DNA of 45,284 bases from a bacterium (GTDB lineage: Bacteria > Hinthialibacterota > Hinthialibacteria > OLB16), in assembly GCA_022072055.1 (NCBI GenBank), contig JAJVIK010000027.1, positions 1 through 45,284 of the forward strand. The letters run 5' to 3'. Positions 15,391 through 23,102 of this stretch are shown here, in pieces. Position 1 is the stretch's first letter. Each line of letters begins with the position of its first letter. The translations under genes were made by a program, and so were the position numbers. The notes under the pieces are model-generated. The model saw only the letters and a list, made by a program, of their open reading frames with translations, made no database searches and had not been told where the DNA came from.

Positions 15391-18300
15391 GTGAAGCGGC
15401 GAAAGAAGACCATGAAGAGCGAACGAATGCAGACATTCCGGTCCTTCCTTCCGTGCCTGACCGCGATCCTCGCGCTCGGGGGCGGCGCCTTCGCGTACGA
15501 CCCCGAAACCAACGAGAATGTGCTGGTCTTCGACGCTGCCGGAAATGTCCTCAAATCCTTCCATGTCGGGGATTACACCACCCTGATCGACGCCGCCAAC
15601 ATCCATTCCGAGGAATACAGCCCCGGCTCTCCCCCAAACCTCGATTCGACCGGAACCACGCCTTACCTGTACATGGGCGGGGAACGGTGGGTGCCAAACG
15701 ACCTGTCAGGACAGTTTCCGGTCTTCCCGAGCGCCCTGCCGGAGGTTTCGCTGTTCAGTTTCGGCGAGGCCCTGCTCCCCAGTCCTTCCTCGGCCACTCC
15801 CGGCGTGTCCCTCACTCCCGGCGGGGGCGCATACCCCCATTCTCTCCAGGTCGAGGTGAAGGGGTTCCCGCCCTCCTCCACAGTCGAGGTGTATGACGAG
15901 GGGACCGGGATGTGGAACATCTTTGGGAATTCCACCTCGGTGATCCTGATCCAGAGCCGCAACCTCCAGGTTCGCAGCTTGGATGGCGGGATCTATTCGC
16001 CGATCAAGTCGGTCACTTACACGATTGTTCAGGATGCGACCGCGGACACGGACTTTGATGGCATCCCCGACCTGATCGAAGTCGAGCTCTCCATGGAACA
16101 CCCTTCGATCCCGTTTGATCCGTTCGTTCCGGACGCCGGGAAGGATTCGGATTTGGATGGCCTGCCGGACCTTGATGAAATCCTCCGCGGCTCGGATCCG
16201 GAAGGGGCGGACCTTGACGGAGACGGATGGAGCGACGCGGATGAGGTCGCGATGGGAACCAACCCGAACAACCCAGCCGATTTTCCTCCCGGTCCGGTCC
16301 CGGTCTATGCTCCACCGCTCCTTCCAATTGACACCGATGGGGACGGTTGGGCGGACTTCGACGAGATCTTGCGCGACACGCTAGCCAACGACGCCTCCAG
16401 CCTCCCCACCGCACGCTGGCTTTATGAAGTGGAGAGCATCGCCGATGGAGGAGTGTCCGGCGCCGTGGTCTGCCCGACCTGTGAGCGCCACCTTTCGGTC
16501 GCTGAAGTGGCGGGCGCTGCACTGCATTCCGCGACACTTGTGGACGACACCTTCATGGGGGTGCGGACCCCGCGCGGGCGTCCCTCGCTGATTCGGTTCG
16601 CCTCGAAATCGGAACGTGTTCTCGGCGCGCTCACGCAGATCGACACCAGCTGGTCGGCGCGGCGTTTCCTGCCCGCGGTGCAGGATCCTTCACCGGGGGA
16701 TATCGATCCCGCCGATTGGTATGAGGCGGGCAAAGGGCCGGTGGACTTGCTCGCCAACTGGCTTGCCGCATACGAGGCGCTTCTCGACGCCAATCTGCTG
16801 CTGCCGGCGGTGAACGTGGTGGTCTCCGCCACGACAACAGCGCCCGCCGCCCTGCTCGATCGCGCGCTGACCTTCGCCGAATGCGCACGCCTTGGACGCC
16901 AGCCGACCTTCGAGGAGTGCAGCGGCATCGCCGGTCGAATCGGGATCAGCCCCTCGCGGAAGGCGGTGGATGCCCTTTCCTCGCGTCTCCAGATTCCCGC
17001 CCAGGTTCCCGACTCGCTCCTTCCGGGCGAGACCCCTGAAACCTTCCGTACCCAGGGACGTCGCCTGAACGCCCTCATGGAGGACCTGCAGGCGCTCGCC
17101 GAAAACACCGATCTCCAGGCGCGGCTCCTCGAGTGCTACGCGATGTTTGCCGCGGGTCAGGACCTGGAGGTCTTGATCTTCCAGAAGACCGGGAACCTGA
17201 ACCTGTTCTATCCCGTGGTCCTGGCTCTCAGTCTCTCCTACCAGGAGATGATGGATTCCGGTTATCCCCTCTGCCTGCTCCTCGATCCCTTCGCCGATCT
17301 GGACGCCGACATGCTGGCCAATTTCATCGAGGCGCTGGGGTACAACAAGGGTCGCGAAACCAGCATCTTCCACCCCGACACGGATGGAGATGGAATCTCC
17401 GACACCGAGGACAATTGCCCCACCGTGGCGAACGGATCCGGCGATGGCGACAGCAATGGGGCCGGGGATAGTTGCGATCCGGACGACGATGGCGATGGTC
17501 TCCAGGATGTGGTCGAGGATGGCCTCGGATCGAACGGGGGAGTTGTGGACACGGATGGCGATGGTTGGCCGGATGGCGCTGAGTTTCTGATGGGACTGAA
17601 TCCGGTCAATCCGAACGACGCCATCCTGCGCCACGAGACGATTCCCTCCACCTCGGCCTTCGCGACCGAGGTCTATCCCAACCCGGTGGTCGGGGCTCCT
17701 CCCTTTGTGTTCGCCAACCCGGTGACCCAAGACAGCGGGCTTTCGACCCTCGCGAATCTCCGCACGGTGACCAACCTCTCCTTCCAGCATCGAGTGGAAA
17801 AGGACCCGGGCCAGGGTGGCGCCTTGGGACCCGAGCAGATTTCTTATCTGGTTCTGTCGCACGCGCCGAGCGGGTGGAATCGAGGTCGTGTGGCCGTGGG
17901 GAACGCCGCTGCGCATGTTGTCTTTGCGGTTCCGTTCCCCTTTGGAATCAAGCCGTTGGTGTTCGCAATGATCCAGTCTGAAAATGATCCGACGCGGACT
18001 TACTATCCGGAAGTCACCAACATTACAAACACGGGATTTTCGGTTCGTGTGCGCGCCAACGCCGCCCAGACCCCACCCGCGGCCTACATGGAGACCGTGG
18101 CCTGGGTCGCCTTCCTCCCCGGAACTCTCCCGGTCCCCGGCGAAGCCTCGAGCGCCATGGTGAGCTCGGTCAGTCAAACCATTCCGTTCTCGTCGGCCTT
18201 TGCCGCTCCCCCGGATATCCTGGTCTCCTTGGAGGGAGTCGGGACCCAAGTCCTGGTCTCAAATGCGACTACCACCGGTTTTGACGCGCGGATTGTGAAT

Positions 18301-18957
18301 GACGCCGTGGTGGGCGGGACCCCGGCCCCGCAACGTCTTTCCTGGATGGCCCTTGGCCCCAAGGCGTGCGAGGACCCCGACCACGACGGCATCTGTTCGG
18401 ATGTGGACAACTCCCCCATGGTGTATAACCCCGACCAGGTCGACACCGACATGGATGGGATCGGGAACGTGGAGGATGTGGACGCCGACAATGACGGTCT
18501 TCCCGACATCTATGAGATCGGCATCGCCGATTGCGGTTTCTCTCCATTCAACAGCGACAGCGACGGCGATGGAATCGACGATGGAGATGAGGATTACGAC
18601 GGTGACGGCTTCAGCAATGAAGAGGAAGTGAATGGGGGTTCGGATCCGTTTGATCCCAATCAAGGCCCGGGCGATGTCACCCCCACTCCGAGTCTGACCG
18701 CCACTTCTCCCTTCCCGCCCACGGCGACCCCCACCCCTTCAATCACTCGCACCCCGACACAAACCGCAACCGCGACTCGAACACTCTCGCCCACCATCAC
18801 CTCGACCCCCTCGGTGACCCCGACGCAAGGGTTGATCATCTACAATCCAATCTATGTGTTCGAGGTGCTCTTCAAAGAACCGGTGACACCGATTAAACTC
18901 TACGAACTGGCGAAGTACTGGTATCTGCCGGGGCCGACTCCCACGCCGACTCCTTGA
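15391..18957 (+). CDS. Large exported calcium-repeat protein with possible H-type lectin-like domains, 1188 aa
   Basis: Third gene of the unit, 9 bases after the second. Signal peptide with a KRRKK-rich start and core CLTAILALGGGAFA, cleaved before YDPETN. Thrombospondin type 3-like Asp repeats (DTDFDGIPD, DSDLDGLPD, DLDGDGWSD and similar) lie at residues about 217-293, 663-733 and 993-1090. Two tandem beta domains at about 787-986 have the IPFSSAFAAPPDILVSL...TGFDARI pattern of H-type lectin-like modules. A Pro/Thr linker (about 1096-1146) precedes a short terminal piece ending in PTPTPTP. GTG at 15391 is used here; ATG at 15412 is an equally good start. Likely calcium-stabilised and on the cell surface or released. 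Confidence 0.8.
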   Translation: MKRRKKTMKSERMQTFRSFLPCLTAILALGGGAFAYDPETNENVLVFDAAGNVLKSFHVGDYTTLIDAANIHSEEYSPGSPPNLDSTGTTPYLYMGGERWVPNDLSGQFPVFPSALPEVSLFSFGEALLPSPSSATPGVSLTPGGGAYPHSLQVEVKGFPPSSTVEVYDEGTGMWNIFGNSTSVILIQSRNLQVRSLDGGIYSPIKSVTYTIVQDATADTDFDGIPDLIEVELSMEHPSIPFDPFVPDAGKDSDLDGLPDLDEILRGSDPEGADLDGDGWSDADEVAMGTNPNNPADFPPGPVPVYAPPLLPIDTDGDGWADFDEILRDTLANDASSLPTARWLYEVESIADGGVSGAVVCPTCERHLSVAEVAGAALHSATLVDDTFMGVRTPRGRPSLIRFASKSERVLGALTQIDTSWSARRFLPAVQDPSPGDIDPADWYEAGKGPVDLLANWLAAYEALLDANLLLPAVNVVVSATTTAPAALLDRALTFAECARLGRQPTFEECSGIAGRIGISPSRKAVDALSSRLQIPAQVPDSLLPGETPETFRTQGRRLNALMEDLQALAENTDLQARLLECYAMFAAGQDLEVLIFQKTGNLNLFYPVVLALSLSYQEMMDSGYPLCLLLDPFADLDADMLANFIEALGYNKGRETSIFHPDTDGDGISDTEDNCPTVANGSGDGDSNGAGDSCDPDDDGDGLQDVVEDGLGSNGGVVDTDGDGWPDGAEFLMGLNPVNPNDAILRHETIPSTSAFATEVYPNPVVGAPPFVFANPVTQDSGLSTLANLRTVTNLSFQHRVEKDPGQGGALGPEQISYLVLSHAPSGWNRGRVAVGNAAAHVVFAVPFPFGIKPLVFAMIQSENDPTRTYYPEVTNITNTGFSVRVRANAAQTPPAAYMETVAWVAFLPGTLPVPGEASSAMVSSVSQTIPFSSAFAAPPDILVSLEGVGTQVLVSNATTTGFDARIVNDAVVGGTPAPQRLSWMALGPKACEDPDHDGICSDVDNSPMVYNPDQVDTDMDGIGNVEDVDADNDGLPDIYEIGIADCGFSPFNSDSDGDGIDDGDEDYDGDGFSNEEEVNGGSDPFDPNQGPGDVTPTPSLTATSPFPPTATPTPSITRTPTQTATATRTLSPTITSTPSVTPTQGLIIYNPIYVFEVLFKEPVTPIKLYELAKYWYLPGPTPTPTP

Positions 18958-19205
18958 GGTTGAGGTCCTTTCGGCGCACTCATTGACAGGGGTTGTTGGG
19001 TTTCTTTATCCTCCCTGCCTTTCAAGGAGCCGGTGTGCCGATTGCGCACGCCCGGAGGGGACCGGTATATCAAGGCCTGGGAAACCGCCCGCGACTCTGG
19101 CTCGTTTAAGGTGAGATCAGGTTTCGCGCGGCGCGGACATGCGTCCGACGCCAGGTTATTCCATGAGGACCCAAATAAACCAAACCGTAAGGCGGAGGAA
19201 GTTAG

Positions 19206-19559
19206 ATGCCTTTGACGAAGAAGCAACTGGACGAGTTGAAGCAGCTCTTGCTCCAGGAACGAAATGAAATCCTGCGAGGTGTGCGCAAGGGGGCCACTGG
19301 GGAGGCCTCCATGAGTGGGGATTTGGTCGACCAGTCCACCGACCTTTCCGAACGTGAAATGGAGCTCGAACTGGCCGAACATGACCGCGAACGGCTCCTG
19401 CAGGTCGAGGAAGCCCTCCATCGCATGGCGGAGAATGTCTATGGCGTCTGCCTTGAGTCCGGCGAGGAGATTCCTTACGAGCGTCTCAAGGCCGTGCCGA
19501 CCGCGAAATACACGGTCCGCTGCCAGGAGATGCTCGAACGGCGTCGTTACCTCCAGTAA
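19206..19559 (+). CDS. DksA/TraR-like protein with degenerate zinc finger
   Basis: A 117-aa member of the DksA/TraR family, which bind the RNA polymerase secondary channel. It has the N-terminal coiled coil (residues about 5-80) and the C-terminal YGVCLESGEEIPYERLKAVP finger region. Of the four cysteines expected in the zinc site only two remain (in GVCLES and TVRCQE); the other two positions are Ser and Thr. This resembles zinc-independent DksA2-type variants known from Pseudomonas. A GGAGGAAG site precedes the ATG. The 248 bases before it contain TTGACA at 18983-18988 with only a weak -10. Close downstream lies aroK (38-base gap), possibly co-transcribed. Confidence 0.85.
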   Translation: MPLTKKQLDELKQLLLQERNEILRGVRKGATGEASMSGDLVDQSTDLSEREMELELAEHDRERLLQVEEALHRMAENVYGVCLESGEEIPYERLKAVPTAKYTVRCQEMLERRRYLQ

Positions 19560-19597
19560 CCCGGACCCAGATACATCAGAGAGACGGAGAAGCCGCC

Positions 19598-20119
19598 TTG
19601 AACCTGGTGTTTATCGGTTACCGAGGGACGGGCAAGACGGCAGTCTCGGAGGAGGTGGCGCGTCTCCTCGGACGCGAGCGGGTCGGGATGGATGCCGTTC
19701 TGGTCGAACGCTTTGGGAAGTCCATCCCTGAGTTTGTCGCCGAGAACGGTTGGGATGCCTTCCGGGATGCCGAGGCGGCGCTCGCTGCGGAGCTCGGCGC
19801 TCGGGATCACCTTGTGATCGACTGCGGCGGGGGAGTGATCGTCCGGAATACCAATGTGGAGGCCCTCCGCGCCAACGGGCGGGTGGTCTGGCTCACCGCC
19901 TCGGTGGAGACCATCGCGCGCCGCATCCAGGGGGACACCCAGCGTCCATCCCTCACGGGAGCCAAGTCCTTCATCGAGGAAATCGAGGAGGTCTTGAGTG
20001 TCCGCCGTCCTCTCTACTCCAAAGCCTGCGACCATTCGATTGACACCGACACGCTCCCGATCCATGAGGTGGTTCAAGCGGTTCTGGCATGGTGGCAGAG
20101 CGAGACTCCCCTCGTCTGA
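19598..20119 (+). CDS. aroK: Shikimate kinase
   Basis: A 173-aa P-loop kinase phosphorylating shikimate with ATP in aromatic amino acid synthesis, cytoplasmic. Walker A is FIGYRGTGKTAVS at residues 5-17. The shikimate-binding segment follows the family order: GMDAVLVERFGKSIPEFV, then WDAFRDAEAAL (Arg of the FR..E motif), then DCGGGVIVRN. The lid region QRPSLTG and adenine-side R in VRRPLYSKA are present. Length matches the family. The start is TTG at 19598 with a GGAG-like site upstream; no ATG is available at this position. Confidence 0.92.
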   Translation: MNLVFIGYRGTGKTAVSEEVARLLGRERVGMDAVLVERFGKSIPEFVAENGWDAFRDAEAALAAELGARDHLVIDCGGGVIVRNTNVEALRANGRVVWLTASVETIARRIQGDTQRPSLTGAKSFIEEIEEVLSVRRPLYSKACDHSIDTDTLPIHEVVQAVLAWWQSETPLV

Positions 20120-20215
20120 CACCCCCACGGCCACCCCCGAGGGACTGAATACCCCTCCAGTCAGCCACGTCTGAGGAGCGAGGGCGGGAGTCCCTCGGCT
20201 CGCGCTCGAAGAGGA

Positions 20216-20244
20216 TTGAAAGAGCCGGGCGAAAAGAGGATAAT
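20216..20244 (+). promoter_or_regulatory. Sigma70-type promoter before the tetraheme cytochrome
   Basis: TTGAAA at 20216-20221 and GATAAT at 20239-20244 with a 17-base spacer. Transcription would start near 20251, leaving a leader of about 60 bases that contains the hairpin at 20261-20282. Confidence 0.65.
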
Positions 20245-20260
20245 CTGTTCTGTTATTCGA

Positions 20261-20282
20261 TTTCCCGACAGGGGTCGGGAAA
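20261..20282 (+). promoter_or_regulatory. Perfect hairpin in the cytochrome leader
   Basis: TTTCCCGAC at 20261-20269 pairs with GTCGGGAAA at 20274-20282 around an AGGG loop: nine uninterrupted base pairs, about 10 bases after the likely transcription start. It could be an operator for a dimeric regulator or an RNA-stabilising 5' stem-loop. Ribosome binding site GGAGG follows at 20301-20305. Confidence 0.6.
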
Positions 20283-20312
20283 AGAGCGTTTTCCCCGCGT
20301 GGAGGTGTGATT

Positions 20313-20888
20313 GTGATCGCCCGTCACCTATTGTCCCTGATCCTGGTCGTTGCCCTGATGCCCGCGTTCGCGGCGGACGAAAAGAAAGAGTACAAAGCGG
20401 TTGGCGCCAAGAAGTGCAAGATTTGCCACAGCACCGACAAGAAGGCCGGCACACACTTCAAGGTGTGGGAGGAAAGCGCCCACGCCAAGGCGTTTCAGTC
20501 CCTCCTCACCGACAAGGCCAAAGAGGCCGCCAAGAAGCACGGCATCGAGGATCCCTCCAAGGATGAGCGCTGCCTGTCCTGCCATGTGATGAAAGGCTCG
20601 CCCACGCCGGAAGAGGGCGTGACCTGCGAATCCTGTCACGGCGCCGCCGAGGGTTATCTCAAGCCGCACGAAAAGGAGGGGCTTGAGGTCGCGGTTACCC
20701 TGGGAATGAAACCCCTCAAGAAGATGTCGCCGGAAGACCAGGCCAAGGCGTGCATGGAGTGCCACAAAGCCGACCCGCTGAACGAGTTCCACAAGGAGTT
20801 CAAGTGGGAGGAGTACTTCCCGAAGATCGACCACTCGAAGGCCACTTCCCCGGCCGTGCTTGAGAAGCGCAAGGCCGAGGGCAAGTAA
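20313..20888 (+). CDS. Periplasmic tetraheme cytochrome c (cytochrome c554-like)
   Basis: A 191-aa exported electron carrier. Signal peptide LLSLILVVALMPAFA, cleaved before ADEKKEY. Four CxxCH heme-attachment motifs follow: CKICH, CLSCH, CESCH and CMECH. Additional His residues (THFKVWEESAHAKAF) could serve as distal ligands. The order and the FKVWEESAHAKAF pattern resemble the cytochrome c554/c-prime multiheme family. GTG at 20313 fits the GGAGG site (7-base spacing) better than GTG at 20307. The gene stands alone with its own promoter and a terminator after it, so no redox partner is apparent nearby. Confidence 0.9.
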   Translation: MIARHLLSLILVVALMPAFAADEKKEYKAVGAKKCKICHSTDKKAGTHFKVWEESAHAKAFQSLLTDKAKEAAKKHGIEDPSKDERCLSCHVMKGSPTPEEGVTCESCHGAAEGYLKPHEKEGLEVAVTLGMKPLKKMSPEDQAKACMECHKADPLNEFHKEFKWEEYFPKIDHSKATSPAVLEKRKAEGK

Positions 20889-20916
20889 TCCCCGATTGAT
20901 TCAACCTCCGCCAGGT

Positions 20917-20951
20917 CCCACCGCGCCGAGAGCGATTCTCGGCGCGGTGGG
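20917..20951. terminator. Long GC hairpin between two convergent genes
   Basis: CCCACCGCGCCGAGA at 20917-20931 pairs perfectly with 20937-20951 around a GCGAT loop. It occupies the 67-base gap between the cytochrome gene and the reverse-strand lpxC-fabZ. No T tract follows on either strand, so it may end transcription weakly, protect 3' ends, or act with Rho. Confidence 0.65.
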
Positions 20952-20955
20952 TGAC

Positions 20956-22272
20956 TCAGGAAATCTGCATCGCCTCTTGCTTGACAATCGCAAAGGTGAG
21001 AGTGGCCTCGGCCACGGTCTGGCCATCCACGCGCGCCACGCAGTCCACCACCCCGGTTGTCTTCCGGAACTTCTTGAGCTGGCACTCCACCTCCAGTCGA
21101 TCTCCAGGCACGACCGGTCTGCGGAACTTGGCCCCATCCACCCCGAGAAGATAAGCGTACTTGCCGTGATTCTCCGGGAGCGACAGGATCCCCGCGCCGC
21201 CCACCTGCGCCATCGACTCCAGAATCAGCACGCCCGGCATGATCGCCTGATCGGGAAAGTGCCCCTGGAAGAACGGCTCGTTGCCGCTCACGGACTTGTA
21301 CCCGGCGAAAAGACCGGTCTGCGGGTCCACGTGCGTGATCCGGTCCACCAGGAGAAACGGATAGCGGTGCGGGAGAAGCTTCTTGATGCTCTCGTGCCCG
21401 ATAGGAACCTTGAAGACCGGGCGTCCGCGCTTGATCCCCAGCGTCCGCTCGATCTTGCGCACAAACTCCACGTTGAAGGCGTGCCCGGAGCGCACCGCCA
21501 CGATGTGCGCCTTAAGCGGCGCCCCCAGCAATGCGAAGTCCCCGATAACGTCCAGAATCTTGTGGCGGATGATCTCGTCCTCGAAGCGCAGGTCCTGGTT
21601 GATGAACCCGTCATCCCCGATCACCAGGGCGCAATCGAGCGAGCCGCCCTTGATCTTCCCCTCGGCGCGAATCCGCTCGACATCCCGGAGAAAACAGAAG
21701 GTCCGCGCCGGGGCAATCTCCTTCACAAAGGTCTCGGGGGTGATCAGAAAGCTCGCCGAGCGAATCCCAATAGCCGGATGGTCGTAATTGATCTTGAAGG
21801 TGATTTCGAGCGTGTTGGAGGGAACCACCGCGAGCTCCAGCCCGTTCTGGAACATCCAGATCGGCTCGGTGATCGCGATAGTGTGGCGGGGGCGGTCCTG
21901 GCTGACCAGTCCCGCCTCGAGGAGGACATCCACGTAGGGCTTGGCGGAGCCATCCCCGACGGGAGGCTCATTGCCCTCCACCTCCATGATGAGATTGTCG
22001 ATGCCCAACCCCCGAACGGCGGACAGAACATGCTCCACGGTATGAAGCTGCTCCTCCCCTCGGCCCAGCGCGGTTTGGAGAATCGATTCCTCGATCACCA
22101 CATTGTCGGCATCCACCTCGACCCTCGGCTTCCCCGGCAAATCGGCCCGGACGAAGGCGTAGCCGTGGTCGGGCGGGGCGGGTTTGAAGGTGATCGTGGT
22201 CTGGTTTCCGGTGTGTAGGCCGATTCCGGAGAGGGAGATTTCCCTCGCAATAGTCTGCTGCAAAGCGCTCAT
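20956..22272 (-). CDS. lpxC: Bifunctional LpxC-FabZ (UDP-3-O-acyl-GlcNAc deacetylase / 3-hydroxyacyl-ACP dehydratase)
   Basis: A 438-aa cytoplasmic fusion. The LpxC half (residues 1-280) catalyses the committed deacetylation of lipid A synthesis; its zinc ligands are visible as H81 (in HTVEHVLSAVRGLGIDN, with base E80), H237 and D241 (HKILDVIGD), and H264 (SGHAFN). The FabZ half (about 290-438) dehydrates 3-hydroxyacyl-ACP; catalytic H338 (QGHFPDQAIMPG) and E352 (LESMAQVGG) are present. Such fusions are known in Bacteroidota and several related phyla. ATG at 22272 matches the LpxC N-terminus; the longer upstream frame is not used. Shows that the organism makes lipopolysaccharide. Confidence 0.95.
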   Translation of the reverse strand: MSALQQTIAREISLSGIGLHTGNQTTITFKPAPPDHGYAFVRADLPGKPRVEVDADNVVIEESILQTALGRGEEQLHTVEHVLSAVRGLGIDNLIMEVEGNEPPVGDGSAKPYVDVLLEAGLVSQDRPRHTIAITEPIWMFQNGLELAVVPSNTLEITFKINYDHPAIGIRSASFLITPETFVKEIAPARTFCFLRDVERIRAEGKIKGGSLDCALVIGDDGFINQDLRFEDEIIRHKILDVIGDFALLGAPLKAHIVAVRSGHAFNVEFVRKIERTLGIKRGRPVFKVPIGHESIKKLLPHRYPFLLVDRITHVDPQTGLFAGYKSVSGNEPFFQGHFPDQAIMPGVLILESMAQVGGAGILSLPENHGKYAYLLGVDGAKFRRPVVPGDRLEVECQLKKFRKTTGVVDCVARVDGQTVAEATLTFAIVKQEAMQIS

Positions 22273-22455
22273 GTTGTGGTTTCGGGACCTCCTCACGGGG
22301 CTGGAATCGCGCGCCCCTCGGAGAGAATAGGCAAAGTCCGGTTTGAAAGCCAGAACCGGGGAGAAGTCGGGAAACCGAAGCTTGACCTCCACCCTACGGC
22401 GCCGAGAGACCTCGGACCTGAGGCCGTGTCCAGTTGGGCGACTGGCTCCGGTTAC

Positions 22456-22484
22456 TTGCCGAAGAGAGTCGGCTGGGCGATACT
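22456..22484 (+). promoter_or_regulatory. Promoter for the Phd/RelE pair
   Basis: TTGCCG at 22456-22461 and GATACT at 22479-22484 with a 17-base spacer, 41 bases before the GTG at 22526. Moderate match only. Confidence 0.45.
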
Positions 22485-22525
22485 TCCCCCGTAAAGGTAG
22501 ACTGGAAAGTGGAGGGATATCGGTC

Positions 22526-22783
22526 GTGGAGCGGGTTTCGATCAGCGATTTCAAAAGAGACTCCGCGCGAGTTCTCAACCGAGTGAGGACGATGGGCGAG
22601 AGGATTGTGATCCACAGCCGTGACGAGGATCTGGCGGTGGTCGTCTCGCTGGAAGAGGCCGCTCTCCTTCGCAGACTTGAGGATGAGCATGACCTTGAGG
22701 AGGCGCGTCACGCCAAGGAAGAAGTTGCTCTCAGGGGCGCGGTCCCCCTCTCGGCCATCAAGAGGCGTTTCGGAGTCGACTGA
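22526..22783 (+). CDS. Phd/YefM-family antitoxin
   Basis: An 85-aa antitoxin. The N-terminal DNA-binding fold reads VSISDFKRDSARVLNRVRTMGERIVIHSRDEDLAVVVSLEEAALL, with the usual order of helix, RV.....IVI strand and the VVVSLEE strand-helix turn. The charged C-terminal helix (residues 50-85) would wrap the toxin. GTG start at 22526 has a GGAGGG site nine bases upstream. The RelE-like toxin follows four bases after the stop. Such pairs usually repress their own promoter; the divergent 250-base gap to lpxC would hold that operator. Confidence 0.85.
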   Translation: MERVSISDFKRDSARVLNRVRTMGERIVIHSRDEDLAVVVSLEEAALLRRLEDEHDLEEARHAKEEVALRGAVPLSAIKRRFGVD

Positions 22784-22787
22784 TTCC

Positions 22788-23048
22788 GTGGCCTATGAAG
22801 TCGTTTTCTCGCCGCGCGCTGAGCGGGACTTGGAAGGTCTCCCGCAGGTAAGCCGTGTTCGAATTATTCGAAAGGCTGAGTCGCTGGCGAGAACGCCCAG
22901 ACCTCCGGGTGTCGAAAAGCTGGAGGGCATGGATAAGACGTATCGAGTGAGAGTTGGGGACTTCCGAATTGTCTACGAGATACAGGATAGCGCGCTTGTG
23001 GTCCTCGTTCTTCGTGTAGGGCACAGGCGAGAGGTTTACCGCCATTGA
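22788..23048 (+). CDS. RelE/ParE-superfamily toxin
   Basis: An 86-aa toxin of the RelE type, expected to cut mRNA on the ribosome. Characteristic segments are YEVVFSPRAERDLEGLP at the start, the GVEKLEGMDKTYRVRVGDFRIVYEI core and the VVLVLRVGHRREVYR end. Basic residues (R, K, R) of the active face are retained. Start is GTG at 22788, four bases after the antitoxin stop. Complete and apparently functional. Confidence 0.88.
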   Translation: MAYEVVFSPRAERDLEGLPQVSRVRIIRKAESLARTPRPPGVEKLEGMDKTYRVRVGDFRIVYEIQDSALVVLVLRVGHRREVYRH

Positions 23049-23102
23049 CTCGAGCTCCTCGATGGTCTGAGTCCTCCACACGGATTCCCTCACTGGACAC
23101 GA

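Noticed and set aside
16030-18660. Asp-rich DNA repeats in the third giant gene as a tandem-repeat element
   Set aside because: They are codons of thrombospondin type 3-like calcium repeats, with variable spacing and sequence, and do not form a DNA-level tandem array.
19033-19215. A 60-codon frame before the DksA-like gene
   Set aside because: Lies in the leader region, lacks a ribosome binding site, and overlaps the clear start of the next gene.
20860-22218. A 452-codon forward frame opposite lpxC-fabZ
   Set aside because: Antisense of a gene with intact catalytic motifs; no family resemblance and no ribosome binding site.
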